Positions 1-10,035 are shown, counted from the stretch's first letter. The stretch: 64,000 nucleotides of DNA from Bin25 sp965221765 (GCA_965221765.1 OZ244911.1:868001-932000), one strand, 5' to 3'. Translations and numbers: made by a program. Notes: generated from the sequence alone by a model not told the origin.

Positions 1-1
1 T

Positions 2-604
2 AAAGATTTGAACGGAGACGGTTCTATTGGTCGAGAAGATAGAACCATCATTGGCAATGCCAATCCAGTTCATTTCGGCGGGATTATGAACCGTTTTAGG
101 TATAAAAACTTAATCTTGAATGTCTTTTTTGAATGGACTTATGGAAACGATGTGTTGAATGCTACTCGGTATGAACTTGAACTAATCTCCGGTAGGGAAA
201 ATCAATTTGCATCGGTAAAGAATCGATTTAGACCTGAGGTTTATGACGAATTAGGAGCATTGATTGATCCTGGATTTAGTGATACGACTCTTTTCGGCGT
301 CAATGGAAATATAGATCGGTATTATAGTGATCGAGTCATTGAAGATGGAAGTTATTTAAGATTAAAAACAGTTACGCTATCCTATCAATTTCCTTCAGAA
401 CTACTTCGACTTATCAGAGTAACTTCTGTGAATGCCTTTTTAAGCGCACAAAATTTATGGACATGGACCAATTATTCTGGTACGGACCCTGATGTGCAGG
501 CTGACCACGACTTTAATAACACTAGGAGTTTGGTAAGGGGAATTGATTTTGGAGGGTATCCAACAGCGACTACGATCTCAATGGGTTTGAATATTAATAT
601 TTGA
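2..604 (+). CDS. SusC-family TonB-dependent receptor, C-terminal fragment
   Basis: This is the last 200 residues of a SusC/RagA-type outer-membrane importer whose start lies left of the window. The reading frame is open from base 2, so the internal TTG is not a start. Visible hallmarks are the DLNGDGSIGREDR calcium-loop-like segment that precedes the last strands in SusC proteins, the stretch SYLRLKTVTLSYQFP, the FLSAQNLWTWTNYSGTDPD segment and a terminal barrel strand ending GLNINI. The SusD gene begins 6 bases after the stop, the usual paired arrangement. Known role of the family: ligand-gated import of oligosaccharides together with the SusD lid. The substrate is inferred from neighbouring lyases to be a glycosaminoglycan. 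The N-terminal carboxypeptidase-like and plug domains cannot be seen. Confidence 0.93.
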   Translation, partial: KDLNGDGSIGREDRTIIGNANPVHFGGIMNRFRYKNLILNVFFEWTYGNDVLNATRYELELISGRENQFASVKNRFRPEVYDELGALIDPGFSDTTLFGVNGNIDRYYSDRVIEDGSYLRLKTVTLSYQFPSELLRLIRVTSVNAFLSAQNLWTWTNYSGTDPDVQADHDFNNTRSLVRGIDFGGYPTATTISMGLNINI

Positions 605-610
605 AATAAA

Positions 611-2233
611 ATGAAAGCGGCCTTTAAACTGTTATTATTCGCAGTCTTTATATATTCATGTCAAGATGATTTTTTGGATGAAGATCTCGATAAGATAATA
701 ATCTCGAATAATTATTATACTACGGTAGAAGAAGCCCAGAGCGCGGTTATAGGTCTTTATTCTCAATTAGCTAAGGATGGTCTTTATGGATTGTATTTAA
801 GTATGTGTAGTGATTTGGGAACAGACATTGCCTATTTTACTCAGAATACAAACACCATTTTTTCGTATGCTAATTATCTAACCACTAGCTCTGTAGGAAA
901 TCTAATCGCTACATGGAGTCAAGCCTATAGAACAATTTACGCAAGTAACTTATTAATCGAAAGGTTGCCTGAAAATGCGATTTTCAGTCAAGATCTTCAG
1001 GACGGATTTATTGCTGAAGCAAGATTTATTCGAGCTTTAGCGTATTTTGTTTTGGTCCGTATTTATGGAGATGTTCCATTGGTTGAAAAACCACAAACGC
1101 TGTCTGATAATTTATTTGTGCCAAGAACATCCCAGTCCGAGGTTTATCAGTTTATCATTGATGATTTAAATTTTGCAAAAGAGCATCTCAAATGGTTGAG
1201 TGAAATTCCTCAAAGTGGTGGTCGTGCAAGTAAAAACGCGGTTCTAGGTGTTCTCACGCGTGTGTACATCACCATGGCAGGCCATCCAGTACAAGACACT
1301 TCCAAGTGGGAATTAGCAGCCAGCACTGCCAAAGAACTGATTGACATCAACTATCATGATTTACTACCAAACTATGGGCAAATTTTTATTAATTTGAGGG
1401 ATGATATTTATGATTTTAGAGAAAGTATATGGGAAATTGCATATACAGAAGGAGAGTTAGGACATCGAATCGGGTCGTTTAATGGCATTAGTTCGGCAAG
1501 AGGACCCAATGGAGAACCTGGTAGCGATGTTGGTGGTGGAAGCGCGTTTGTAAAATCAACAGTGAATTTACGAAAATTATATGGTGAAGATGGAATGGGA
1601 TATGATCCTAGCATTACGGATTTCAGATATTTTTGGAATTGTATTCCTTACAAACTTGATGGAACAGGGAACCCTATGCTGAATTCAAACGGTACCTTGA
1701 GAGTTTCAAACGAATTTGTTTTGGTATCCTACAGAAAAGAAATGAGTTTTGGGGCTTATACAGCCAATGAAACGGGTGTGAATGCTCTTGCACTCCGATA
1801 TGCAGATATCCTTCTGATGTATGCTGAAGCCGAAAATGAGTTACGTGGGATGCAACGAGATCCTTTGGCTAATGAGTTTTTAAAGCAAATTAGACAGCGT
1901 GCCTTCAGAAGTTTTAGCGATATGGGTGTAATGACTCAATTAGATGATGTCGAAATTGAAGGGATTAACTATAACTTTGATTATTCTTCATTATCTCAGG
2001 CAGATTTCAGAAATTTTGTGAGAGATGAACGAGCTAGGGAACTTCCAGGAGAAGGTGTTCGTCGATGGGATTTATTACGATGGAATTTACTCTACCCACT
2101 TGTGAAAAGCCTTGAAGGCAGAGAGCCCAAGGGAAAGGCATGGGAAAATATCCAGCCCAAACATGTCTTATATCCGATTCCTCAAAGAGAAATTGATATC
2201 AATCCATTATTAACTCAAAACCCAGGTTATTGA
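611..2233 (+). CDS. SusD/RagB-family glycan-binding lipoprotein
   Basis: A 540-residue outer-membrane lipoprotein with a short signal peptide ending FIYSC; Cys17 is the predicted lipidation site. SusD features include the N-terminal segment YYTTVEEAQSAVIGLYSQL, the helix region FIAEARFIRALAYFVLVRIYGDVP with its typical ARFLRA-like motif, the stretch ALRYADILLMYAEAEN, and the end segment YPIPQREIDINPLLTQNPGY that is nearly universal in the family. It follows the SusC gene by 6 bases and is followed 19 bases later by a surface lipoprotein gene, so it is probably in the same operon. It is expected to cap the SusC barrel at the cell surface and bind the glycan. Glycosaminoglycan specificity is inferred from context only. 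Confidence 0.95.
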   Translation: MKAAFKLLLFAVFIYSCQDDFLDEDLDKIIISNNYYTTVEEAQSAVIGLYSQLAKDGLYGLYLSMCSDLGTDIAYFTQNTNTIFSYANYLTTSSVGNLIATWSQAYRTIYASNLLIERLPENAIFSQDLQDGFIAEARFIRALAYFVLVRIYGDVPLVEKPQTLSDNLFVPRTSQSEVYQFIIDDLNFAKEHLKWLSEIPQSGGRASKNAVLGVLTRVYITMAGHPVQDTSKWELAASTAKELIDINYHDLLPNYGQIFINLRDDIYDFRESIWEIAYTEGELGHRIGSFNGISSARGPNGEPGSDVGGGSAFVKSTVNLRKLYGEDGMGYDPSITDFRYFWNCIPYKLDGTGNPMLNSNGTLRVSNEFVLVSYRKEMSFGAYTANETGVNALALRYADILLMYAEAENELRGMQRDPLANEFLKQIRQRAFRSFSDMGVMTQLDDVEIEGINYNFDYSSLSQADFRNFVRDERARELPGEGVRRWDLLRWNLLYPLVKSLEGREPKGKAWENIQPKHVLYPIPQREIDINPLLTQNPGY

Positions 2234-2252
2234 TTTAAAGTAATACGATGTT

Positions 2253-4454
2253 ATGAAAAACAAACGAGAAATATATAATAAGTTGAAATTATTCTTATTG
2301 ATAATTGTTCTTGGATTTACTTCTTGCTTGAAAGATACAAAAGCTCCAATTGTGACTGTTGGGTTTGAAAACACCACGATTACACAGGGAGAATCGATTA
2401 AAATTTCAATTTCCAATAATCCGGATTTAGTAACCTTATATTCAGGAGAATTTGGATTTCAGTATAAGCATAGAGAAAGAACAACCATTGAAAGCTCTAC
2501 ACCAAAATTAAATTTTGCTTCATACAGTACTGGAAGCACTCATCAATCAGGATATGTCTATTTTGTTTACAGCACAGACTATAATGGTCAAGGCGATCCA
2601 TCGACTGCAACTTGGGAAATTTTGAGCACCAACGATAAGAGTCATGAGAAATATAATGAATCAGACTGGGGTACTTTACAAAATAACAATTCCAGAGAAA
2701 ACAAATTTTTTAGTAGAGACTTTTCTTTAGAGGGGATTCGTGGCGATAAAACCTATTTTGCTTTTCGATATGAAGGAATGTCTGGGCTAGCACAAAGAAG
2801 GTGGTATATTACCGATTTTATCGTAGAAACTGTTGTGCCTGAATCCAATGACCAGATTATCAATATTGTCACAGAAGATTTTTTAAGTAATAGTGGTTCC
2901 GATTGGACTACGATTAGTGTTAAAGGAACAGAAGAATGGGTCTTAGCATCTGGGGCTAAGCATCTCGGATCAATTTGGATGGGAGCCAATAATAAAGCGG
3001 ATGATAATGAAGACTGGCTGATCATGGCACCATTAGATTTGACATCAAATCAATACCCAACAAGTCCAGATAAGGGTAAGAGTATTAAAACCATCAATGA
3101 AACCAATAAAGTATTTGAATATGTATATGCAGAACCTGGAGAGTATGTAGCCACTGTTCTTGTAAATCATTGGGATTATCATAATAATGTATTTAATACT
3201 CAGGTATTTGAGCAAACGATTACAGTATTAAAAAAGCAGTCTTCCGACGAGAATGATTCGATTGATGTTGGAGATGGTTCGGATTCTAGTGATACGACTG
3301 ATGATGGAGATGGTTCGGACACTAGTGATATGACTGATGATGGAGATGGTTCGGATTCGGATGATACCACAATGAAAGGACGACGTATTGAAATAATTGA
3401 AGATATTCCATCGCCTTTTAAAGTTGGGGATACGCATACGATGACCTTTAAATACTATAATGAAGAAGGAAAAGAAGAAGAGTTAGATAGCCCAAGATGG
3501 AACTCTTCAAGTTCTGATATTGCGTCGGTTGATCCTGCAAATGGTTTGGTTACTGCTTTAAAAGCTGGAACAACTGTAATTACGGTTAGAACTATAGGCG
3601 CGGCAAAAAATCGAGTAAATGATACTTATGAAATCACGATTTTGGATTCCAGTGATACGACTGATGATGGAGATGGTTCGGATCATCCGGGTGATGCCAC
3701 AATGAAAGGACGACGTATTGAAATAATTGAAGATATTCCATCGCCTTTTAAAGTTGGGGATACGCATACGATGACCTTTAAATACTATAATGAAGAAGGA
3801 AAAGAAGAAGAGTTAGATAGCCCAAGATGGAACTCTTCAAGTTCGAACGTTGCATCGATTGATCCTGCAAATGGTTTGGTTACTGCTTTAAAAGCTGGAA
3901 CAACTGTAATTATGGTTAGAACTAGAGGCGCGACAGAAACTCAAGTAAGTGATACTTATGAAATCACGATTTCGGATCCTAGCGATACGACCGATGGTGG
4001 AGATGGTTCGGATACTAGTGATATGACTGATGATGGGGATGGTTCGGATACTAGCGATACGACCGATGGTGGAGATGGTTCGGATACTAGTGATATGACT
4101 GATGATGGGGATGGTTCGGATACTAGTGATATGACTGATGATGGGGATGGTTCGGATTCGGATGATACCACAATGAAAGGACGACGTATTGAAATAATTG
4201 AAGATATTCCATCGCCTTTTAAAGTTGGGGATACGCATACTATGACCTTTAAATACTATAATGAAGAAGGAAAAGAAGAAGAGTTAGATAGCCCAAGATG
4301 GGACTCTTCAAGTTCTAGTATTGCGTCGGTTGATCCTGCAAATGGTTTGGTTACTGCTTTAAAAGCTGGAACAACTGTAATTACGGTTAGAACTAGAGGC
4401 GCGGCAAAAGATCGAGTAAATGATACTTATGAAATCACGATTTCGGATCCATGA
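2253..4454 (+). CDS. Surface lipoprotein with three near-identical BIG2 Ig-like domains on Asp-rich linkers
   Basis: A 733-residue lipoprotein with the signal GFTSC (Cys25). Residues 30-330 look like a DUF5017/choice-of-anchor type beta domain, with motifs such as YFAFRYEG and EDWLIMAPLDL; this assignment is by eye. The rest is three copies of an ~90-residue bacterial Ig-like (BIG2) domain containing VDPANGLVTALKAGTTVITV, separated by acidic linkers built from TDDGDGSDTSD-like units. The three domain copies are almost identical at the DNA level, pointing to recent duplication or gene conversion. Its place right after SusD suggests a surface glycan-binding protein, with the Ig domains and linkers acting as a spacer that holds the N-terminal domain away from the membrane. 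A binding function is inferred, not shown. Confidence 0.8.
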   Translation: MKNKREIYNKLKLFLLIIVLGFTSCLKDTKAPIVTVGFENTTITQGESIKISISNNPDLVTLYSGEFGFQYKHRERTTIESSTPKLNFASYSTGSTHQSGYVYFVYSTDYNGQGDPSTATWEILSTNDKSHEKYNESDWGTLQNNNSRENKFFSRDFSLEGIRGDKTYFAFRYEGMSGLAQRRWYITDFIVETVVPESNDQIINIVTEDFLSNSGSDWTTISVKGTEEWVLASGAKHLGSIWMGANNKADDNEDWLIMAPLDLTSNQYPTSPDKGKSIKTINETNKVFEYVYAEPGEYVATVLVNHWDYHNNVFNTQVFEQTITVLKKQSSDENDSIDVGDGSDSSDTTDDGDGSDTSDMTDDGDGSDSDDTTMKGRRIEIIEDIPSPFKVGDTHTMTFKYYNEEGKEEELDSPRWNSSSSDIASVDPANGLVTALKAGTTVITVRTIGAAKNRVNDTYEITILDSSDTTDDGDGSDHPGDATMKGRRIEIIEDIPSPFKVGDTHTMTFKYYNEEGKEEELDSPRWNSSSSNVASIDPANGLVTALKAGTTVIMVRTRGATETQVSDTYEITISDPSDTTDGGDGSDTSDMTDDGDGSDTSDTTDGGDGSDTSDMTDDGDGSDTSDMTDDGDGSDSDDTTMKGRRIEIIEDIPSPFKVGDTHTMTFKYYNEEGKEEELDSPRWDSSSSSIASVDPANGLVTALKAGTTVITVRTRGAAKDRVNDTYEITISDP
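3372..3642 (+). repeat. BIG2 repeat unit 1
   Basis: First of three ~271-bp units, beginning at the ATGAAAGGACGACG segment and ending at GAAATCACGAT. It differs from the other two at only scattered bases, mainly around the SSSSDIASVD and TIGAAKNRV codons. Confidence 0.9.
3702..3972 (+). repeat. BIG2 repeat unit 2
   Basis: Second ~271-bp unit. Its first ~140 bases match unit 1 without an obvious difference. It is more diverged near the SNVASIDPA and RGATETQVSD codons. A short acidic linker containing HPGDA separates it from unit 1. Confidence 0.9.
3973..4172 (+). repeat. Acidic linker minisatellite coding for (D/G)GDGSDTSD(T/M)TD units
   Basis: A 33-bp-type tandem repeat with about five units here. 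The encoded linker alternates TDGGDGSDTSD and TDDGDGSDTSD. Shorter versions lie before unit 1 (about 3265-3370) and between units 1 and 2 (about 3648-3700). Slippage or recombination could readily change the linker length. Confidence 0.85.
4173..4443 (+). repeat. BIG2 repeat unit 3
   Basis: Third ~271-bp unit, closest to unit 1 in its second half (IASVDPANG and RVNDTYEITI codons). It ends the gene: the stop codon follows after the codons for SDP. Confidence 0.9.
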
Positions 4455-4608
4455 GAAGTGAATTGGTTGTGATTTATAGTATTTGAACAGAGAGATTATA
4501 AATTTTGAGTTATTTTTGGATTACTAAATTCAGTAAAGAAAAGAAGTTGTCCTACAGGTGTTGCGATTGGAATATTATATTCATAATTCCAATAATTTTT
4601 TTATAGGT

Positions 4609-4616
4609 TAAGTTTG
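4609..4616 (+). promoter_or_regulatory. Candidate Bacteroidota -7 box TAAGTTTG
   Basis: An exact TAnnTTTG match 21 bases upstream of the chosen PL8 lyase start at 4638. No TTTG was seen at the usual -33 spacing, so this is a motif match only. It would let the lyase be transcribed apart from the susCD genes. Confidence 0.35.
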
Positions 4617-4637
4617 GACGAATTATGTTGGAGTAGG

Positions 4638-7600
4638 ATGTCATTGTCAATAAATCGTTTAAAAAAGTGCTTGGTAATGGTACTTTCAATGTTATGGTAT
4701 GGTTCTTATTCTCAAACCATCGACTGTGATGATTCTGAGATTCGTTGCCAAGAAGCAAGTACCTTTCGGAATCAAGAAATAGGGCTGCTCTTAGAAGAAT
4801 TCGGTGATGTCAAAAGTAATCGTGATATATCAAATATTCTTTCAGATAATAATATTGCCCCTAATGGAGCACCGATTGGGTATCCCAATTTGCCAACATT
4901 GGAAAGTGAACGGGAGGAGCCAGACAATGAGCAATTAGCGATTTCAGAGAAATATATTGATGATTTATTGAGTCTTGGCGTGGCTTACCACAAGAGTGCT
5001 CTATATGCTAAAAGTTCTGAATTAGCCACCAAGTTATTGATTACTTTAAATTATTGGTTAAAGCATCATGAGATTAAGCCTCGATGGAGGCTCACGTTTA
5101 AATACGGCCCTCCCTTAATCTCTCATAAATTAGATATGATTTTATTATTGATGATGGAACCATTGGTGGCTCATATTCAATCCAATAGGAATCGGGCCGA
5201 TGAAACGCTACGATTGGTTCTGAGACATACGGAACAAATTTTCAATCCGAATCCGCCGTTTTATGCACAAAATAGAGGCTCCAATTGGGTAGGGCGTTTT
5301 CGACGCCTACATACACACGCGATAGCGGCATCTATTTTAGATGGGCCGAAATCCTTTGATGACTTAAAGGCTCATATAGAGGCAGGATTTCGGGACGATC
5401 CTGGAGACCTTATTGAATCTGGGCTTGGAAGACAAGTTGATGATACTTTTTTTCATCATGGAAATCAAATGTACAATGCGCCTTATGGGTTAAAAAGCGT
5501 TGCTCAAGTTTCTAAGTGGTTGAAATATTTTGAGAATACGTCATGGGAATATGATGCGATCTATTACCAAATACTGGTAGATCAAGTACTAGACTACATG
5601 AAAGCGATTGCTTTCAGAGAAAAGTATTTTGATATCGCTATTGTCGGTGGCAAAAGTGTGGTAAAAAGAGGAAGCCGTTTGGGGGAACCGCATACGGTAA
5701 GAGGCGCTATCAATAGCATAAAAAGCCTCAAACAATCAAAGTTGAAGCGACTCGATGAATTGAAAGATTATGAAGCGGTATTAAACGAACAACGAGGCTA
5801 CCATTTTTCAAAACAGTTTTGGGTGGGAGATTATTACGCGCATCAAAAACCAGACTATTTTGTTGGTTTTAAGACCGTTAGCATTGAGACCAAATCACCA
5901 GAATTGGGTCCTAATTTTTTTATAGGTAGTGGGATGACCTCTATTATGCGTCGAGGGGATGAATATCAACAAGCTCGATGGAAATGGGATTTTACAGCTC
6001 TTCCCGGTACGACGGTTGAGCGAGTGGAACACACAGCATCAAACCTAGCAGGAGCAGGAGCTGGGGCTAAACATTTTGGATATAATCGGTTTAATGGTGG
6101 CGTTAGTAATGGTGAAATTGGGGTGTCGGGGTTTGAGTTGAATCGTCGTCATGATAACAATTCTCGAGTGGCTAACATAGAAGCCCATATTGGTCGATTT
6201 TTTTTCAACGATGAAGTGGTCGCCATGGGGAACTCCATCCAACGAAAAAAACAGATAGGGTATGAAGATGAGGTGAGAACGACCATCAATCAAACGGAAT
6301 TAAAAACGGATGTTGAATGGGGAAACACATCAATTAGAGGCAGCATCAATTTTTCTGAAACACTGAAGTCCTTGCCAGTAACCATCCAAAAAAAAGGAAC
6401 GGGATTGCCAGCCGAGCGTTTTCGGATTCATCGTCCCACTTGGTTTTGGCACGATCAGGTCGGATACATAATCATTCCCCAGAATGGCAATTTTGTTGAT
6501 GTTGAACTTTGGGTTGAAGTGAGAACGGGTGCTTGGGCGATGGGGAAGAAGAAAGAGAATGTTCCAATATTTCAATTAGGAATTAATCATGGGGTTCAAT
6601 TGGAGGAGTCTACCAACCATTATGCGTATGTTATTGTACCTAATATTTCACGCGATAAAGTCAAAAGTTATATCAATGAAATGCCTCTTGAAATCATTGC
6701 GAACACAACCGAAAAACAGGTTATTTATCACAAAGAACTAAAAATAACTCAGGCCATATTCTATCAAGCATCTTCACTAGACAATAACAATGGGTTACTC
6801 TTGGAAGCTGACAAAGAGATGGTCATCATGATTGATGAAAGTGACTCTAATGTGTTTAAGATTTATTATGCTAATCCCATAAAACGACCTGAAAATGAAA
6901 TATCTTCTGCCAATATTAAAATCAATAGACGGCTTTTAGATGAAGATAATGATGTCGTTATAGATCAGATGACAGGAATGACAGATATAACTCTTGACTT
7001 TGAAACAGATTTAGATTTTGAAACCAAGCCCCAAGAAAAAATCATTCTCTATCTCTCTCGAAACTTTTTAATTCGGGTCAAAGGAAATGAGGATTGCACG
7101 GATAAAGAAAAGAGCGCGATTGAAGTGATAGCGATGGTTTCTAAAAGTTATCAAGTGGAACTATTTGGAGAAGGAATAAGCCTCTCGAAAACGTTTGCTC
7201 AAAACGATAAAAAGTTAGTATTTGAATCGATCCTACCGGGCACGTACTCGGTTAGAATTTGGGGAGATGATTTTGAACAAGTAAATGAAGTTGTGGTCAA
7301 TGAACCTCCTTCTTTGGTTGTGCAAGCCAGCGTGGATAAGGTCTTTAGAGTTTTAAATCTTCATTTAAAAGGGGCGCGTTCCTATATTGTCAATGTCAAT
7401 GAAATTGAAACCCAATATAATCATTCAGGATTGGTTCGTATTCCTATTGAGGAGGATATCGCTCATGTCAAAGTATCAACATCGGATGTTTGTCAGGGTC
7501 AATATTCTAATCGATTTCATTTAGATCCATTGGTAGCGGTTTATCCGAATCCTGTTAAGGAAAATTTAAATGTGGTTGCTCCTAATGATAAAGACTTAAC

Positions 7601-7775
7601 AATTCAAATTTTTAATTCATCAGGGAGTAGTGTTTATATTTCAAATAAACCACGTTTAAATAGAACTTCTACGTTAACTGTTCCGATGACGAATTATCCA
7701 GCAGGGGTTTATATCGTTCAGGTAAGTATTGAGGAATCTGTTGAGTCTTTCAAAATTGTAAAGAATGAAGGATAG
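4638..7775 (+). CDS. PL8 polysaccharide lyase with type IX secretion sorting domain
   Basis: A 1045-residue exported lyase of the chondroitin AC/hyaluronan/xanthan lyase family (PL8), which cleaves uronic-acid polymers by beta-elimination. I take the ATG at 4638 rather than the in-frame TTG at 4614 because it gives a normal signal peptide ending at GSYSQ. An alpha/alpha-toroid covers about residues 60-400, with the catalytic Asn region NRGSNW (Asn216), His274 in FFHHGNQMY and Tyr283 in NAPYG; the nine-residue His-Tyr spacing matches family enzymes. Beta-sandwich domains follow. The C-terminal ~75 residues, beginning VYPNPVKENLNV and including YPAGVYIVQV, form a type A sorting domain of the type IX secretion system, so the enzyme is probably secreted or cell-surface attached. 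Of the three PL8-type lyases here only this one has such a tail. The exact substrate is not decided by the sequence. Confidence 0.92.
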   Translation: MSLSINRLKKCLVMVLSMLWYGSYSQTIDCDDSEIRCQEASTFRNQEIGLLLEEFGDVKSNRDISNILSDNNIAPNGAPIGYPNLPTLESEREEPDNEQLAISEKYIDDLLSLGVAYHKSALYAKSSELATKLLITLNYWLKHHEIKPRWRLTFKYGPPLISHKLDMILLLMMEPLVAHIQSNRNRADETLRLVLRHTEQIFNPNPPFYAQNRGSNWVGRFRRLHTHAIAASILDGPKSFDDLKAHIEAGFRDDPGDLIESGLGRQVDDTFFHHGNQMYNAPYGLKSVAQVSKWLKYFENTSWEYDAIYYQILVDQVLDYMKAIAFREKYFDIAIVGGKSVVKRGSRLGEPHTVRGAINSIKSLKQSKLKRLDELKDYEAVLNEQRGYHFSKQFWVGDYYAHQKPDYFVGFKTVSIETKSPELGPNFFIGSGMTSIMRRGDEYQQARWKWDFTALPGTTVERVEHTASNLAGAGAGAKHFGYNRFNGGVSNGEIGVSGFELNRRHDNNSRVANIEAHIGRFFFNDEVVAMGNSIQRKKQIGYEDEVRTTINQTELKTDVEWGNTSIRGSINFSETLKSLPVTIQKKGTGLPAERFRIHRPTWFWHDQVGYIIIPQNGNFVDVELWVEVRTGAWAMGKKKENVPIFQLGINHGVQLEESTNHYAYVIVPNISRDKVKSYINEMPLEIIANTTEKQVIYHKELKITQAIFYQASSLDNNNGLLLEADKEMVIMIDESDSNVFKIYYANPIKRPENEISSANIKINRRLLDEDNDVVIDQMTGMTDITLDFETDLDFETKPQEKIILYLSRNFLIRVKGNEDCTDKEKSAIEVIAMVSKSYQVELFGEGISLSKTFAQNDKKLVFESILPGTYSVRIWGDDFEQVNEVVVNEPPSLVVQASVDKVFRVLNLHLKGARSYIVNVNEIETQYNHSGLVRIPIEEDIAHVKVSTSDVCQGQYSNRFHLDPLVAVYPNPVKENLNVVAPNDKDLTIQIFNSSGSSVYISNKPRLNRTSTLTVPMTNYPAGVYIVQVSIEESVESFKIVKNEG

Positions 7776-7913
7776 ACATCTGAGTTCGATATTATTTCAT
7801 ACATAACTCTCATGACCTACTAATTTATGGAATTTTACCCATGCTTTATAAGGCTTCCCAAGACATATTTTAGAAGTAAATCAAGGATCTTATGAATGCC
7901 TCAGATTTATGGT

Positions 7914-8726
7914 ATGATGAATAAAAGATTACTGCGTATTTCTCTGATTTTGTTGCTATGGTCCCATTTATTAGTTTCTTGTGGCGGAGATGATTCTCCT
8001 TCGGATTCTACTTTCGATTCCTCCACCAATCAAATGCCAGAATCCAATGGCACTAGGGATACAGAAACATCTTCGCAATCACCAAAATCAGCATCTTTAA
8101 GAGCTCCTGAAAATGCAACGAATTGCACCACAGCGAATCATATCGATGACGAGAAAAGCGAGGTCATATTTTTGTGGGCTCAATCTAGTAATACAACTAG
8201 TTACGAAATTCATATTGAGAGTTTGAAGAATCACTTTTCATTCAAGAGCAATGCAATTGAAACTTCTTTCAAGGTTATTTTAGAGCGTGAGCAACAATAT
8301 CGTTGGTGGATTGTTTCAAAATCAGATTCTTCACAAGAAACGGCAACGAGTGAAAAGTGGTCATTCTATTTACAAGGTACTTCTGATCAGTACCATGCTC
8401 CTTTTCCAGCAATATTAAAGGGCAAAGCAACTAAAGAGACCGTATCGCTTGGGCCTAATGAAGAAATACTATTTGAATGGGAAGGAAGTGATTTTGATAA
8501 TGATATTGCGTTCTACCAATTGTGGTTGGGCACATCCAAAGAAGAGTTAGAGTTAATTGCATCCGAAATAATAATACAATCGTATTCTAGGGCAGTAGAA
8601 TTAGACACTCAATACTTTTGGCAAATATATACTGTTGATGACGTTGGAAATATTTCGAAATCCGTCATCCAATCGTTTTCAACCGTTGCTATAGAAACAG
8701 AAAAGTCTAAAAATCACGATTACTAA
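7914..8726 (+). CDS. Putative lipoprotein with two fibronectin III-like domains
   Basis: A 270-residue lipoprotein starting at one of the tandem ATGs at 7914/7917; an upstream in-frame ATG at 7896 would only add six residues before a good signal peptide ending LLVSC (Cys23). A Ser/Thr/Asp/Pro-rich stretch follows. Two ~90-residue beta domains then carry fibronectin III-like motifs: one with VIFLWAQSSNTTSYEIHI and TSEKWSFYL, the other with EILFEWEGSD, FYQLWLG and VIQSFSTVA. No catalytic motif is visible. Its place at the end of the first susCD-lyase group suggests a surface accessory or binding protein. A 190-bp open stretch in the next frame follows the stop (to 8901), so the present end may be a frameshift; this is uncertain. 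Confidence 0.6.
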   Translation: MMNKRLLRISLILLLWSHLLVSCGGDDSPSDSTFDSSTNQMPESNGTRDTETSSQSPKSASLRAPENATNCTTANHIDDEKSEVIFLWAQSSNTTSYEIHIESLKNHFSFKSNAIETSFKVILEREQQYRWWIVSKSDSSQETATSEKWSFYLQGTSDQYHAPFPAILKGKATKETVSLGPNEEILFEWEGSDFDNDIAFYQLWLGTSKEELELIASEIIIQSYSRAVELDTQYFWQIYTVDDVGNISKSVIQSFSTVAIETEKSKNHDY

Positions 8727-9415
8727 CGCTCCAATTGGCAATCTTGAAATCGATATGACATATGGCGAATTAGAGTTTGATCATTATAGCCATAAAAGCG
8801 GATTTTCCTTTAAGAGAAAATCATCTCTTTTGTATTCTATCGGAAAATCGAAGTTTGACTGTGGTGTTTTCATGTCGAAGGGATATAATATCTGTCACTA
8901 ATGATGTATAGGTATTTCGTCATCTTGAAATATCTAATGGTGTTATCATAGTAATCTTTTAGATTGCTTACAACTTATTAATCTTATTCGAACCATTGTT
9001 ATTTAGGAAAACGGATGCGAAGTTGTTTTTGTGTTCAGAAAGAATTTCCTCTTTTTGTTTTTAGGTCCAATTTCATTCGCTAGTCTTTCCTTATTTCCTT
9101 GCTGTCCCCTTATCAAAAGGCCTTTGAGCTTCTTGGCGTAGGTTTAATAAAAAACCATGTTATACATTAACTAGACAGGTTAAATCATCTTCTGATTCAG
9201 CTGATTTTCAAGTCTAGCATGGGTAAGAGACCCCTTTTTGCTGTTGGAATGCGTGAAGTTGGGATTCGTTCATGAACCCCCTTGAATAAAACCTTCGTTC
9301 CCACTAGGATTATACCGCTTGAATTCCCCAAATAAATAAGAAAGTTAGATTTAATAATGATTTTATGCCAAAACATTATCCTTACGAAGGATTTAATTAG
9401 TTCTACTGATTTTTC
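8727..9415. other. Intergenic region with a short out-of-frame open stretch
   Basis: Bases about 8693-8901 stay open in the +1 frame relative to the preceding lipoprotein and would add about 60 residues including PIGNLEIDMTYGELEFD. I cannot assign this peptide. From 8902 to 9415 I see no gene, RNA or clear repeat. Confidence 0.5.
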
Positions 9416-9876
9416 TTAATTCTTGACGGAACAACAACTATTCCCAAATTGATCCAATAACCAAGTCCGCATGGATGGAACAGGAACAATAAATTCATTA
9501 TCCTCTGTCTCATGGAATATTCCTTTATTCAATGCTTTTTCAAATAAATTAATTGCGTCTTCTTTATCATGTTTTTTATTAAAAAAATGAATAATGGTAT
9601 CATCTAAAAATCTTCTTTTTCTTGTTTGGCTTTTCAAAAAGTCAAAAATCATATTGCGTTTACTTGGAAGAAAATCATTTAATCTTTCTTTATAGTATTG
9701 AAACCGTTTTCTTTTACCTTCTTTCAATATTTCATTCAATCTTTTTTCAAGTAATCGGATGCCGCGATTCCATAATTCGTAATATGATGAGCCCAGCCAT
9801 GTGTTTGTTCAGTAATTTTATCAATCCAAAACTCCATTTTCGAATCATTTTCTTTGGCGTTGCCTTTTTTAATAAT

Positions 9877-10035
9877 CCATTTTTTCAATATAACGCGTTC
9901 TGATTTTTGATCTAATGGTTCGAGATTAAAAGAACAATCGGTGTTAAATCTTGAAACTCCAAAATCATTGAAAATTTTTTTTGACATGCCTAAGCCACCA
10001 ACCAAAAGAATAAACGGTTTTTCGATTTTCCAATT
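9877..10035. repeat. 159-bp target-site duplication, left copy
   Basis: Begins CCATTTTTTCAATATAACG and ends GATTTTCCAATT directly before the left IS terminus. I compared it base by base with 11964-12122, including the T6, A4 and T8 runs, and saw no difference. Confidence 0.93.

Noticed and set aside
3888..4238. Minus-strand open frames inside the BIG2/linker repeats
   Set aside because: They recur with the repeat and reflect its composition; the plus-strand gene has a lipoprotein signal and known domains.
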